Assembly: GCF_014805625.2 (NCBI RefSeq)
Contig: NW_023998414.1
Coordinates: 26,490,563-26,554,562 of the forward strand
DNA from: Glossina fuscipes
Taxonomy: Eukaryota > Arthropoda > Insecta > Diptera > Glossinidae
Length of the DNA: 64,000 nt
Direction of reading: 5' to 3'
In this document: in pieces, positions 1 to 12,035 of the stretch
Layout of the letters: each line of letters opens with the position of its first letter
How positions within the stretch are numbered: the first letter of the stretch is position 1
Made by a program: the position numbers and the translations under genes
The notes under the pieces: model-generated
Database searches by the model: none
Seen by the model: the letters and a program-made list of their open reading frames with translations, nothing else
What the model was told of the DNA's origin: nothing

Positions 1-586
1 AAGACGAGTGCACTAGGCAAAACCAACTCTTCAGAAATTCCACTGCGGTATTGAAAGAATCCCAAACCATATTTCGTCACCGAAGACTAATTTACACGTG
101 TAATGGCAGTCAAAAATAAATTATAGTCGACCGGATGGGAATGACAAAATGCAAAATTCAACAATATTCACCCTTTAGTCAAAGCTATTCCAACGAAACT
201 TTACTCTCCCTAATAATCATCTTTGTCTTTCTTTAAAAACAATTATTATTATTTAGAAGTTGTCGCGACACCGAATAATTCATCAACATTTAATATGATA
301 TTTAAGTTTCCTTTCGTTTTCCGATATGAAAAATAAACTGCCTGGGTAATGGATGCAATCGAGTAATGCATCCAAAATTTATATAGTAGAATGATCTGGT
401 AGCATGGTTGAGAGAAAAAGTAGGTCTAGACGAAGAGTGCTAGGAAAGTTTCTATGCAAAAATATTATGACTTCTACCAGGAAGAATATTTTTGAAGGCA
501 AAATATAGAAATGCAAATCTTGATTTTATTATACAGTTAAAACTGCTTTTATACGATGTTTTCTTATGCGCTTTTTCTTTGCGCAA
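1..586. other. Non-coding, AT-rich, no gene seen
   Basis: I see no credible coding frame, RNA gene or recognisable element. The sequence is unique-looking AT-rich DNA leading into the direct repeat that starts near 587. Confidence 0.5.
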
Positions 587-975
587 TTAGTTTTATGCGA
601 CTCATTTTGTTTGTGCGATATATTTTATGCAAGTTTTTTTCATGTGTTTTATAAGTACGTATGGAGACAGAATGAGCAATCTTGAAAAATATCTCCTCAT
701 TTGAAATGAGAAATTAGAATATTTTTGAATATTTCCGTGCGTAAATTTAAAGCGCTTTCTTGCTGTTTCGTAAAGCTTTCACATATTTTCTTAAGACGAC
801 TTTTTAGGCGATCCCTATTCGCTACATAAAGTTAATTTCCTTTAAATTGCTCGATTAGTTTTATGCGATTCATTTGGTTTGTGCGATACATTTTATGCAA
901 CTTTTTTTCATGCGTTTTACGAATATGTATAGAGACAGAATGAGAGATTTTTAAAAATATCTCCAATATTTTTCT
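587..975. repeat. Spaced direct repeat, two copies 268 bp apart
   Basis: A block of roughly 100-135 bp starting TTAGTTTTATGCGA at 587 recurs at 855. Both copies then carry a TTTGTGCGATA stretch, a TTTTATGCAA stretch, a CATG(T/C)GTTTTA stretch and GAGACAGAATGAG, and end near AAAATATCTCC. The copies differ by scattered substitutions, so the duplication is not recent. The spacer has the same TTTGCG/TTATGCG flavour, so this may be a degenerate tandem array of period 268. No coding potential. Confidence 0.7.
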
Positions 976-3650
976 GAATATATTTATTTGCGATTTTTTT
1001 GTTTTTCTGCTGTCCTTATCTAACGCATAAAAACAAGTTTACCTATATTCAAAATTATTTCGAGTGGTCTGGCGATTATTCCTCAACCCAAGTGGGATTT
1101 GTCCGCTTTACTAATTATCTGATGCGTACACTACTCCAATGTGCTATGTAAAATAACGTCTTAATGATTATTTGCTAGGAAGTTTAACTATTCATGTAAG
1201 GGCGTTCAATTAATGGAAATATTAATCCAAAATAAATCTTAATTTTACATCTATCGTTTGAATGCTAATAGAACAGTTAAGTCAGTGGATTGCTTTACAA
1301 AAAAATTCATATAGATTCGAATGTGTAATAACTGATAATAAAAGCATAATGCATATGTACATTATACAGCCATCTATAGAAAGTGTTTATCGACTATATA
1401 AAAATAAAAATTTTAAATTTATTACAAACATAAAAATTAAGATAATGATAAGTACTTAAACAATTTTCAACAACAAAGTATATTTCATCTTAGGTTAGAT
1501 TTATAGCTATCGTTTAAATCGGTATATCAAGCTTAATATTCTAATAGCAACGTCTGGTCACAATTTAGCCAAAGAATTGATTTAATCATTTAATCGGTTG
1601 TCTTTGTGTCCGCTTGCGATTTACAACATACTTGTAGATAGTGAAAAAGTTTGGTTTAATACTTTTGGGATTTAATTAAAATTTTCTTTTCTTTTCTAAT
1701 TAGCATTATTTTCTTTGTAAAAGTAATTAAAAATTTTCAAATTTTCTTTGCTTATATTGAATAAATTTTTTTTAGTATGTAAGAAGCTCTTGAATTTTTT
1801 TTTTTATTTCTTTTTTTTTTTTGAAGTAGTCTAAGCAAACGATTAAATAACAATGAAAACTAATATAAAATTCATGACATGATTTTTAGACAATTGTAAC
1901 ATAATATACACAATCATTTATTCAATTTAAATACCTTAAGAGCTTAATATATAAATAGAAAAAATATATTTATTTAATGCCTTCTCGCTCGCACATCTGT
2001 GAATAAGAAGTACTATATGAAAATATATTCAGTCAGTCAGCCAGTCAGTCAGTCAATTTACTATAACGCTATCATAATATCGTGTTGTTGTTATTATTAT
2101 TATTATTATTATTCTTTCATAGTTTTATATTTACTTTCAGTAGTGATGTCATTGAAAAGATTTTTTGTTTTGTTGTTTTTTGTTTTTTTTTTTTTTTCTT
2201 TTCTTAATATCAAACATTTTATAAGTTTGTCAAATATGAACAAAAAGTTTATTTAATACATGATGCGCGTTAATTGATGACATATGTAAATATATAATTA
2301 AGGTATACAGAGACAACACGCAGCGAGCACAATAATCGATAACATCTATATATATATATATAATAATGCGTATAATAACATATAAATAATGAATACTCTT
2401 TCAGTGGACCAAGATATCATTCCATGATTGAAAACACAAATTCACAAAATAGTAAAGACTGCTCCCTCACTGCTACCTTATTATGCATTATCGGTTTGAA
2501 ATTAATTTGTTATTAATACGACAATCGATATGATGTTTGATTTAAAATTTGCATAATATTATCATAAGTTCTTTTCATTCATATCGAAAAACAAATAGAT
2601 ATTCTTTCTTATGTTTACCGCCGCAAAAAAATCCGTAAATTTTTGAATTGATTTAATTAGATCGGTCTGCCTTAGTCTATTCATAAATATCTTCAACATT
2701 TTGTCCTCAAACACAGATTGAGCCTTAAATTTGCTTTTTCCCAAATTGTACTCGGCTCAAGTTCCACGCATAATAAGCAAAATAATCGAAAATGTTCCCG
2801 CTTAAGAAAATCCTCATAAGGTAGAGCACGAAAATTGGAGAAGACTTGCTTTTATCACAAGTAAATAATTAACTCTGAGTTAATAATAATATCCTAACGA
2901 AATCGAGTTTAGGGTTATATAACCGAGACTGTATCTTACTATTCCATATCGCAGGCAGCTTTTTTCTCGTTTTAGTGATTTCAAAAATGCATTAGTTATG
3001 AATACTTCCATATGCTTCGGTCTCTGCGAGCAATTTGGTTAATTCGCATTTATTGCTAATGTCAAATTAATTTTCAACGGTCCAGTTCTTGGTTACGTCG
3101 TCCAATGGGTCTATTAAATTGTCTGAAGAAATTACCATGTTCCAAGCCACGTGTACCATCAAATGCATTTGAACGTTAAACTCAATTCTTTATACGATAT
3201 AATGACGTTTTCAATACTATTTCATATATGTGTACTGAAAACAGTACACGCGGCATGGAAATCACAGCTATCCATGGTCAGTTTGGCAGGAATCATATTA
3301 TACCAATTCCAAAACTTACTTAAAATTAATATTCGAAACTCATGGCTTTTTCTGCTTTCATTCGACCAGCTTAAAGTTTGAACCGCAGCTCCTGTAAGGA
3401 ATATTAAGCGTTTTTTCGACAAACTAAAATTTATCAATCCTCTGACCTTTATATAAAAATTTAGAAAAAAAAATTTTAAATCAATCTTTCAAAAAAATTG
3501 CACGATACTAACTTATTTTTTAGTTATACTTTCGGAAAATTTTCGATCATCTTCTCTTAAATTGCAAAATTGTATTCCATAGCAGTACGATAAAGTATGT
3601 CAAGCAAAAAAAACACGTATTGATTTGTTAAAGGTGTTATAAATGCTTTT
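976..3650. other. Non-coding AT-rich desert
   Basis: Contains poly-T runs (about 1794-1822, 2187-2199), a (TTA/TTG)n patch near 2085-2115, a CAGT(CAGT)n patch near 2030-2055 and a TA run near 2349-2362. Frames of 60-85 codons here are dominated by Phe/Tyr/Ile from these tracts and are not credible genes. Confidence 0.5.
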
Positions 3651-3654
3651 GTTT

Positions 3655-4000
3655 TTTTTTTTTTTGGTACAAGGATATATTAAGTTCGGGCAGATGTACA
3701 CATCGCCCACAAGAGCTTGGGATGGACCCACCTTTTATTGTACCGATAGATTTAGAATCACTTTGTGTTTCTTTTTCTAAATTGATGTAAGCATTTCTGC
3801 CTGTCTGTCCGTCCGTCTTATTGTATACCTTTGCTCGCATTTTTTAAGATATTTTCATGAAATTCAATACATCGAGATATTTTAGCCCAATGAACGCTAA
3901 TGAAATGGTTCGGATCGCATCATTTTTCCGATCAATTCCTATATAACGCCTTATTTTAAAAAATTCTTACGTAAATAACCGTATCAGGCATACTTATCCT
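3655..4000 (+). repeat. Dispersed repeat family B, copy 1
   Basis: Begins after a poly-T with a GGTACAAGGATATATTAAG-type end. It continues through ACCTTTTATTGTACCGAT, a Phe/Ser-like AGAATCA box and a CTGTCTGTCCGTCCGTC run at about 3800-3820, then AAGATATTTTCATGAAATT and CCTATATAACGCC. The same order of blocks recurs at 55245, 58085 and 61408. It looks like a non-autonomous dispersed element: no open frame spans it. Confidence 0.7.
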
Positions 4001-4482
4001 TAAAAAAAATCAGTTGACATATAGCGCACCTAAGGGGATTGTATTAAACTGTAGGCTCTCAGGATTAGAAAACTAACCAATTAATTTAATAATAAATTGC
4101 TCTACTTTGGAACATTCATGCCATAAACCATAACGCAAATCAGATCAAATTTTTTTTTAATTTAAGCATACCATAGAGGGGTGTAGACTGTATATATATA
4201 ATAGGTGAATAGGTGAATAGTGTTTTCGTGTACGTTTGACTAGAAATTGGGAAAATTGGGAATCGCTAAAAAAATAGAGTTGTCCTGCTAGAGAACCTTA
4301 TTATTATTAGCACTGAATACATCAATTTTCAAAGGATACTTAAGTGGAACTAAGTGATAGATATACAATCCATTACATAGCTTTACGTATTATTGTCAAG
4401 CGACCACGCCATCGGGTTAGTTTCCTAAATGGTTTCTTTAAAGTTAAAGTTTTTACATATGAAACGGAACGACGACTGGAGC
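4001..4482. other. Non-coding, nothing recognised
   Basis: AT-rich sequence with no credible frame. A short direct duplication AATAGGTGAATAGGTGAATAG is visible near 4200. Confidence 0.4.
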
Positions 4483-4788
4483 TTATAATTTGTGCATCAT
4501 TGAACTAATGTAATGGACTTCTAGTAGCTTGGTACTCTTATCCGAATTTCGAGGTGAATGAAAATTTCCATCGAAGATTACGTAATGCAAGCAAGAGGAA
4601 TAGCTTGTACACGTACACACAAGCAAGATAAACAGAATAAAAAGCAAGGGACTCAAATGGTTCCCTTGAGAAACACCTGATCTAACGGTAATTTCCACAC
4701 ACATTGATCGTGAATTGAATAGCACTTTGTGATTGCGGCCCTTTACATTTCGTAAAGTAAGTCTGACAATCTCATGACCTCCGGACAA
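4483..4788 (-). mobile_element. LINE (non-LTR retrotransposon) reverse-transcriptase remnant
   Basis: The minus strand encodes a 101-codon frame. Its central part, SGVSQGNHLSPLLFILFI, matches the conserved RT signature of Jockey/I-like LINEs (family pattern SGVPQGSxLGPLLFxLFIND). The upstream stretch GRNHKVLFNSRSMCVEITV fits the usual NR-x-x-V...I-x-V spacing before that motif. The expected Asn-Asp after LFI is lost, and the frame then diverges with no YADD/FADD box, so this is a decayed fragment of a few hundred bases rather than an active element. No LTR or poly-A boundary is evident. Confidence rests on one motif. Confidence 0.6.
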
Positions 4789-5540
4789 AAAAAAATGTAT
4801 TATAGAAATATTATTATTTCGAAACTATAGTCAATTGAGGTATAATTTGACAAGTATCTATCACAATTTAACGGCAAGAGAAACAAAACGTAATGCTTTT
4901 GCCTACATATAAAAATCCTATGCTATCGGTTGAACACCATTTGCCTTTATTTTATACATATATTGGTCGTGGAAGGTGTTGTGAAGTGTGTCTAAGAATT
5001 CCAAATTTTCTACAAGTATTACATTTCATGTATTGATACTTGATGTTTGATTAGTAAGTTCAGAAGCAAGTAAATTGAAATTTTATTTTATCTGGTTCGT
5101 GTATAGTCACTGCAACAAAACAGACGTTGGAAAGCAAATAAAATCAAAGTCCTGCTATATACATTCTCCAATTACTATCAGTTACAATTCGAATAGGAAA
5201 CTAAACGTACTTTTGAACAAGCTGGATCATTTACGTATGTTATAATATATACATTGAATGTATTCATTTTTCCTATGGATGAGATAGTAATGTTTACATT
5301 AACTTATTTCTGCTTAAATGAGCAAATTCTTCTCTTTTTTTCCGTGCACACATCAGTCGAACTCATGTCTGTCGATTAAAAGTTCAGACGCTACCACCTC
5401 TTGTTACAAATTACTCAATTACTTGTGTAATTTCATAATAATCTACTACACATGGATAATCAGTTACATTCGCCTACATCATGCTATGAATATTTATGAA
5501 TTTATGAATATGCAAAATAAATAAATATATAAGTAAAATA
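4789..5540. other. Non-coding, nothing recognised
   Basis: AT-rich. I see no gene, element boundary or notable structure. Confidence 0.4.
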
Positions 5541-5904
5541 AAATTGATGTTAACAACACGACTAATGCCGAAGCATATATTGCACTTCATGCATAAATTT
5601 TGTAAAAGAGATTGGTTTTACGTAAGCATAGCAAAATATGGGTCACAAATGTCTTCAATTATATCATTTATGATATTGTTAATGATATCATTAGTTGCTT
5701 ATCATTTGTACTATTCATCACTAGCGATAGTATCCTTGATATCGTTGGAATTATCACTTATGACAATGGTCATACATTATTATTAGTTATATCAATCATC
5801 ATATAATTAATGATATCAGGAAAATGTCTTCTCTTATCGGTTATGATGTCGTTGATGACACTACAAATTTTGTACCTATCATTTTGCTAACAATCATTGT
5901 TAGA
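5541..5904. repeat. Palindrome-rich AT tract
   Basis: Dense in GATATC and ATCATT motifs. It includes the perfect 14-bp palindrome TAATGATATCATTA at 5680-5693 and many TGATATCA/TATCATT half sites. It leads directly into the 110-bp tandem array and may be a diverged relative of it. Two overlapping open frames of 64 and 80 codons here are hydrophobic by-products of the motif and have no family resemblance. Confidence 0.45.
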
Positions 5905-6235
5905 CTTTAAGATTAATAACTGCTGATCTCAATCGCATGCGATATTTTAAGTGATAGTATTATCGGTATTGGTTTGCTATCACTTACGATGCACGTAAGA
6001 AGATCATCTTTAAGTATTAAGATAAATGATTACTGATCTCAATCGCATGCGATATTTTAAGTGATAGTATTATCGGTATTGGTTTGCTATCACTTACGAT
6101 GCACGTAAGAAGATCATCTTTAAGTATTAAGATAAATGATTACTGATCTCAATCGCACGCGATATTTTAAGTGATAGCATTATCGGTATTAGTTTGCAAT
6201 CACTTACGACACAGGTAGGAAGATCATATTTAAAT
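5905..6235. repeat. 110-bp tandem repeat, three copies, each with two hairpins
   Basis: The anchor CTGATCTCAATCGC occurs at 5923, 6033 and 6143, giving an exact 110-bp period. Copies 1 and 2 are nearly identical; copy 3 has several substitutions. Each unit contains the palindrome ATCGCATGCGAT (ATCGCACGCGAT in copy 3). About 9 bp later comes a stem-loop AAGTGATAG ... CTATCACTT with a 19-nt loop. In copy 3 one arm is altered to CAATCACTT. Non-coding. Could be a small satellite or hairpin-bearing minisatellite. Confidence 0.9.
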
Positions 6236-7476
6236 TTATATTTTAATCATAAATTAAAATCAAGTAGAATTAAAGTTATTAAAAAAATATTTACGGCTGA
6301 TATGATCTCTCAAATCGTCAAATCATTTATATTCTTTGTAATAATAAAATATCAAATCTCGTAATGTGTGACAATGTCATTTAAAATCATCGAGGATGTT
6401 CGTTGTGGTATCGTTCACGATACCAGCTTAAGCTACACACTAAGAGGTTTAATATTTTATTCTTAAATCAAGGATTTGCCGTACTTCTGACTTGGCTGCG
6501 TACTTGTTTATACTGTATCGCATAAAAAATAAGCAAAAAAGTTTTTCTAAAGCATTAATTAAAAACTTGAGATAATTTGAATTTTTTTCTCATTGCATTC
6601 TTGTACGAGGCGTGTTTTTACGGCCTTCTGTGAAGAGCTTTTATCGTTTATACATATTTGTCTCTTCAAAGTAAACTCGCCAAATGCCACAGTCCCAATT
6701 AGTTGGTTTCCCCATAAAATTCAATATAGATCTTTTGATCCAGTTTTTTTCGATAGCAAAAAATCGCCAAGCCAAAACACGCCTTGCCTTTATATCTGTC
6801 AAAAACAAACTAAAAGCACTCAATGACATGTGTACCGAGATAACAAAAAAAGGAATGCAAAACTCGATTACACGTTGCGCACAAACTTTGAAATGTCACC
6901 GTTTATTTTTAACACACCTCGTACATATGAAATGTATTCAAGTTTTGAAAAGTTGAAATATGAAAAAAAAATTCGTAAAATTTCATTTGTGTACATACCC
7001 GTCAATCTTTAGTCCAATAATTGAAAAACAAATGAAATGTAAACTCCAAAAATTTTTCTAACAAATAAACAAAGGCAATAATTTTAGAAATTCATTGCTG
7101 CCTTCTCTAATGTCTATGTAGCGTAGAGTTTATCAAAAGCATCGACCACATTCGTATGATACGTGGATAGTGCAATGCTTTCGATTATTAAAAGAAATTT
7201 TTATGTAATTTTCCACAATTATCGGTTAAATAAATTTTAAAGAAAAACATGCTCATATATCTGTACTGAAATTTATAATTTCCTATGTCCCAGTTATGTC
7301 GGGTAATTATGTCAACTGATTGTAAATTTAAAACCGTTGCTTTCCCATAAAAGTTTTTCTCGTATTTGCATTAATAACGAATAAAAAAGCTATACATGTT
7401 TTGAAATAAATAACGTACCACTTAGGGTACATTTTAGGAATGAAAGCTCAAATGATATAGTAGAGTTAACACGCCT
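6236..7476. other. Non-coding, one small hairpin
   Basis: Contains the inverted repeat GGTATCG-TTCA-CGATACC at about 6407-6424. Short frames of 60-90 codons near 6593-7012 lie in several frames of both strands and resemble no family. Confidence 0.4.
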
Positions 7477-7845
7477 TCATTGCTTCGTAAGGGATAGAAA
7501 AAAATAATATTCCAAAGATATATATAATATATAATATATAACTTCAAAAAATGCTAATCCTGAAAGGTTACTCATGTCATTTCGATGATTTGAAAAATAC
7601 CGTTCCACGTCCGCACAAATTTCAAAAATGTTATAACAATCATTTACCAGACGTTTACTGATTGTAAATGAAGTCATACGGATACCGATAATGCTAAACG
7701 CAGTGGATGCCCATGAGAGGTATTTACGCGAGAAAATGCCAAAAAAATCCTTAAATTTATTGTCGATAGTCGAAAAGTGAACGGGTATTATTCGACTCAC
7801 AGTGAAATAAGTACATGAGCGCACAAGTCGATGGCATAATTCCAT
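7477..7845 (-). other. Orphan 122-codon open frame, unrecognised
   Basis: The longest unexplained frame in the left desert. The product would begin MELCHRLVRS and has a mixed, non-repetitive composition (Ser/Ile/Phe rich), with a hydrophobic aromatic C-terminus. I recognise no domain, catalytic motif or family. It has no evident splice partners, and in 30% GC DNA a frame of this length can occur by chance. It is listed because its composition is less biased than its neighbours; it is more likely spurious than real. Confidence 0.15.
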
Positions 7846-10800
7846 AGGTTAAAATTCAAATTGTTATCACACCCATCCTAAGCTCCGAATTTAACTCTCA
7901 GCGATCGCTATCTATTTAACAAAAAAAATCTTTAACTAATTGTATCACTCTTCGTAGGCTGAAGGCTTATGCTGATGATGATGAAATGGAATTTTGCAAA
8001 AAAAAAAAAAAAAACCTGTTTACTTAGACTTAGCACGTATTGACCAAGGTATCATTATAATTTCTCAAACCGTACGAAAAATACCACCCCTTCTAAAGGT
8101 CTGTGCAAAAAAATCTTTCGAAACTTTACGAAAGAGTTTTAATGAATTTCATAGTTGTCTTTGTTTTTTTTTTTTTTTTTTTTTTTTTTGTGCTTTCGTA
8201 AATAATAATAATTTTCCAAAAATATTTGATGAAAAAGATTTTTATCATACATTTCGTCTACATTGACAAACTTTAACATTCCCTTCTTTTTTTTTTTTTT
8301 TTTTTTGGAGGGTTTTTGTGTGTGGTTTTGTTTAACTAGAGAAGATAAAAAAGAAAAAAAAGAAATTATTGCTAAACAACACATGTTCACCAGCAATGAT
8401 AATGCTTCTGATATGGTAGAAATTTTATTAAAATAGTTTACCCAAAAACATGTGTGAAAATTCAACGTTCAATATAGGACGAAACAGTCTGCACTGTAAC
8501 GTTTCGTATGAATAAATATTTTTTAATTGAAATTTGAAAAGACGCGGTTTCACGCCACAAAATATTATGCGGCATAGTATTTTTTTGCAAAATAAATTTA
8601 ATAAACTGGGCTTTAATGAGAAAATACATATTAACAAACCGTAAAGAAAGCTTTGGTGATATATGAGTTATGTATAAAATCCTATCTAAATCAAGTTTCA
8701 ATTGTCAACGAAACATCATCTGATTTCGTTGTAGGTATAGTAAGAGAATCTACGAAATATTTTGACATTTCGCAGAGCAAAATATCTCATGACAGAAATT
8801 GAAGACGATTTATTTAGTTTTATGATGCAAGTCATGCGATAATCGATCGGAGAGACAAACTGAAGGCGATAAAAAACAAGCAATTGATATTAAACGGGAT
8901 TGAAGAATTTCAAAACTCTTTATAAACCTAAGGGAAGCGAGAAATGCAAAATTATCTTACTTACTCTATAGCTTTGCATATAGGGAACTTGATTCCAAAA
9001 AAGCGAGAACATTTTTTAACACTTAAATAAATCAAAAAGGAGAGTAACAGTTCGCCTACAATTTGTGGTGAATTAATCTTAAATAATTACGGTAACCAAG
9101 ATTGTAGTTCGATTTGATGAAATGTTTATGAATTTAAAAGTTCCACTTTTTGCCTAAATGGGTCTTGAAGGGTTCTTTCACCCATTAAAAATTATCCGAT
9201 CCAAGTGTTCAAAGCTTTCATTTGAAGTTTTGATAGCAATTTGTGTTTGTTTACACAAAGTTTAACCGCAATACTAATGAAAAACATACCCAGTTAGTTT
9301 GATACACTGGTCAGCGCGTTGCTCAAATAAATTAAATATTTTTTCCGCGAATAAACGGTCGTTTATTAAGCGAATTTTGAAGACTTATCCGTTGTTTAAT
9401 TGAATGTCCGTAGTATCTAGAAATCATGTGGCTGTGCCAACAGTGAGGTCATATATGTGTCAGACCGTAGACTTATTGATTGATGTGTAATATTGTACAT
9501 TATTTTATGATTAACATATATATGTAATATGTATATCTAAATATATATTAGAAATCCGTTTAAACATGATTAATAATTTTCTATGAAATATACATACATA
9601 CATATATACATACACTACATGCATATACAGACGTAAAGAAATCAGCTGTGATTTTTCTCACAACCGAATGTATGAAGAATGGTGTTTCATTCATAACGAA
9701 ATTAGATAAGCCTTCAAATAGTTAAATGCTTTCATGAAAATTTTGTCCAAATATCAAATAATTCACTGTTTATAGAATGTTGTTAAATGGCGCTACTCTT
9801 CCATATCATTACGGTTTGTAGAAGAATATATCTTCACAAGCACCGAAGATGGAGTGTACATATGTTATAAATACGACATAGTTATGATTATATTTGCTAA
9901 ATGCATTCTTAAGTTATTGCCTCTACGTCAATCCAATTGGTTTTATACATATCCATCGGTCCGTCCCTTTATCCATTTTCATATTCGAATATATTCGCCT
10001 AACGATCATGGATTTTAATAAATTTATACTTTCTGTAATAAGTTTTTTGACATAAGAGATTGCCTAGGGAGCCTTAGAGTTATACATAATTTATTAATTC
10101 GCAATTGTGAACAGTCTACACAAAGCTTAGAATTCTCATTTATATCAGGATTAAATCAGAAGACTATTTGCACCTAATACCGTTTCGTATGACTTACCTA
10201 TCAGATTTTATGGAAGCGTCTTTTATACTTGACACGTTTAATATTCAATCAGTTAGACGTGTTTTTTTTTTTTTTTTGTAAATAAATTTAAAAGGAAAGT
10301 TTATAAATTTCTCAAATATTGCGAGTCAATGAATCTCTTTCTTACTAACTACGTATCTTTTGCACTCATCTTCGGTTATTTAAAAACTAACATGGCATGC
10401 TAAGCATGCATAAAAATGATTAGTCACTCAGACCAAATTCAATCTAAAATATGCGATGCGATTTCATAAAGAAATGCCGACGTAATAAATAAATTTTTAG
10501 ACAACGTACAAGTCTTAGTTACATTCAGAAGGAGTGAAGCGTAAGTGTCGTGGAAGCAGCTGGTAGGATACCTCGTTTCCTTTCACTTTATCCACTGAAT
10601 ACTTAGTACAAAGGTACTTGAGTTTTCAGGCGATCGTGAATGATTATCTGAAGGCTTGCATAATACCCATACGATATTATTATGGTTGATTCGGCAGTTG
10701 GCAATATTCCAGAAATTTATCAAATTATACTTAACAAGAATTTTCTCTTATAACCTTATTTTCATAGCAAACCTTTACACAAACTCAACTTGCATGTGCG

Positions 10801-11695
10801 CTTTTATAGAAGTGAAGACTACAATAGGTGACAGAATCAGGATGTGCAGTCCAATTAAACTTTACCAAACTTTGCCAAAGAAATTACACAAATATTTTTG
10901 ATTCTAAGAGAGGCGTAAAAATGATCGACAGTCAAGCTATCGAGAGCTATACAAAAGAAATATTGCTATGATTTTCAAACATCAATTATTCGACTAGTAG
11001 TTGAGCTATTAAACTCTTAAGAAAAAGGCGGATATATGAAAGTATTTCCATAGAATATTTTCTGCAATTAGACCATACGTCTAAGCAGTTCTTTCGCTTG
11101 CACTTAATTACTTAAATTAGTTTTTTATCTCTAACATACGACATTCTAAGAATAGTTGCCCATTTTTGCATTATTCAATGCATATTTGCATAAGCTTCTT
11201 GTGACGTTAATGACGGACCACCGATGCGTTACGTATATAGTTATGTTAGTCATCTTACTTATGCGTAAGGATTTTCAAGTAACTCTATTACGAAATGAAT
11301 GACGCTTGCTCGTGGTCAGAAGTCATTGAAAACATGTGATCGTAAATCAATTTTATTCGCAAATACTTATTTTATACCCGTAACAATTTAAGCGTATACT
11401 AGGCTAAGGATCTATTCTTGCATTATATCCTCTATTATTATTTACTTTTTACAAATGATTAAAATTTAAATCTCTAAAGGCATTTCGTTGTTCTTCAATA
11501 GAATAATGCTATCTTTAATCTCAGTCGCAAACAGCTTCATCTTGTCGTTATTTTATCACTCAGAGCTTCAGGCTTAGTTATCTCAAGCGAATCGATATTC
11601 TGCTCACGATGGTCTCGTAGAAAAAAAATCCATGAAATGGCAATCGCCATTTCCTTTGAACATGTATTTCGCGGAAGGTTGCCGCACATTTGAAG
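7846..11695. other. Non-coding AT-rich desert with T and TA tracts
   Basis: Poly-T tracts at about 8162-8189, 8287-8306 and 10261-10277, a poly-A at 7996-8013 and a TACATACATATA microsatellite near 9590-9625. No convincing gene or element. Confidence 0.45.
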
Positions 11696-11995
11696 TTAGC
11701 CGTTGCCACTTTGAATGGGATAACTGTTCTTGCCTATTACCCTGTCATACATAAGATAATCTCTACGCAATGAAACTATTATAGAATGCTGTTGCAAACA
11801 AATGTGGGACAAAGCCAAATATGTGACTTTTGTCTCAGCAATTCTTTGCGCCTCGAGCATCCTATCTTCACTTGCTTTTGTGGAAGTTATTTTGTGACCT
11901 TTCTTCTTCTTGAGGCTTTTCACTTTTGTCTGATTAAAATCGAAGTTTGAACAATGCAAGAGAGCGTACGCTTCAACCAAACCACAAATTATCAA
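11696..11995 (-). other. Orphan 99-codon open frame, unrecognised
   Basis: The translated product has a non-low-complexity centre (TKASEDRMLEAQRIAETK) followed by a Leu/Ile-rich stretch. I recognise no family. A poly-T of about 25 bases lies just outside its 5' end at 12007-12034. On the minus strand that is an A-rich tract upstream of the start, so it is not a retroposed 3' tail. Probably a chance frame or very old pseudogene. Confidence 0.15.
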
Positions 11996-12004
11996 AAATC
12001 TTAT

Positions 12005-12035
<31 letters not shown>

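Noticed and set aside
5905..6235. CRISPR-like array
   Set aside because: The whole 110-bp unit is repeated with no unique spacers, and the host is an animal. It is a tandem repeat.
7994..8465. Frames with poly-Phe or poly-Lys stretches
   Set aside because: They exist only because of poly-T/poly-A tracts. The same applies to frames at 1999, 12959 and 39007-39337.
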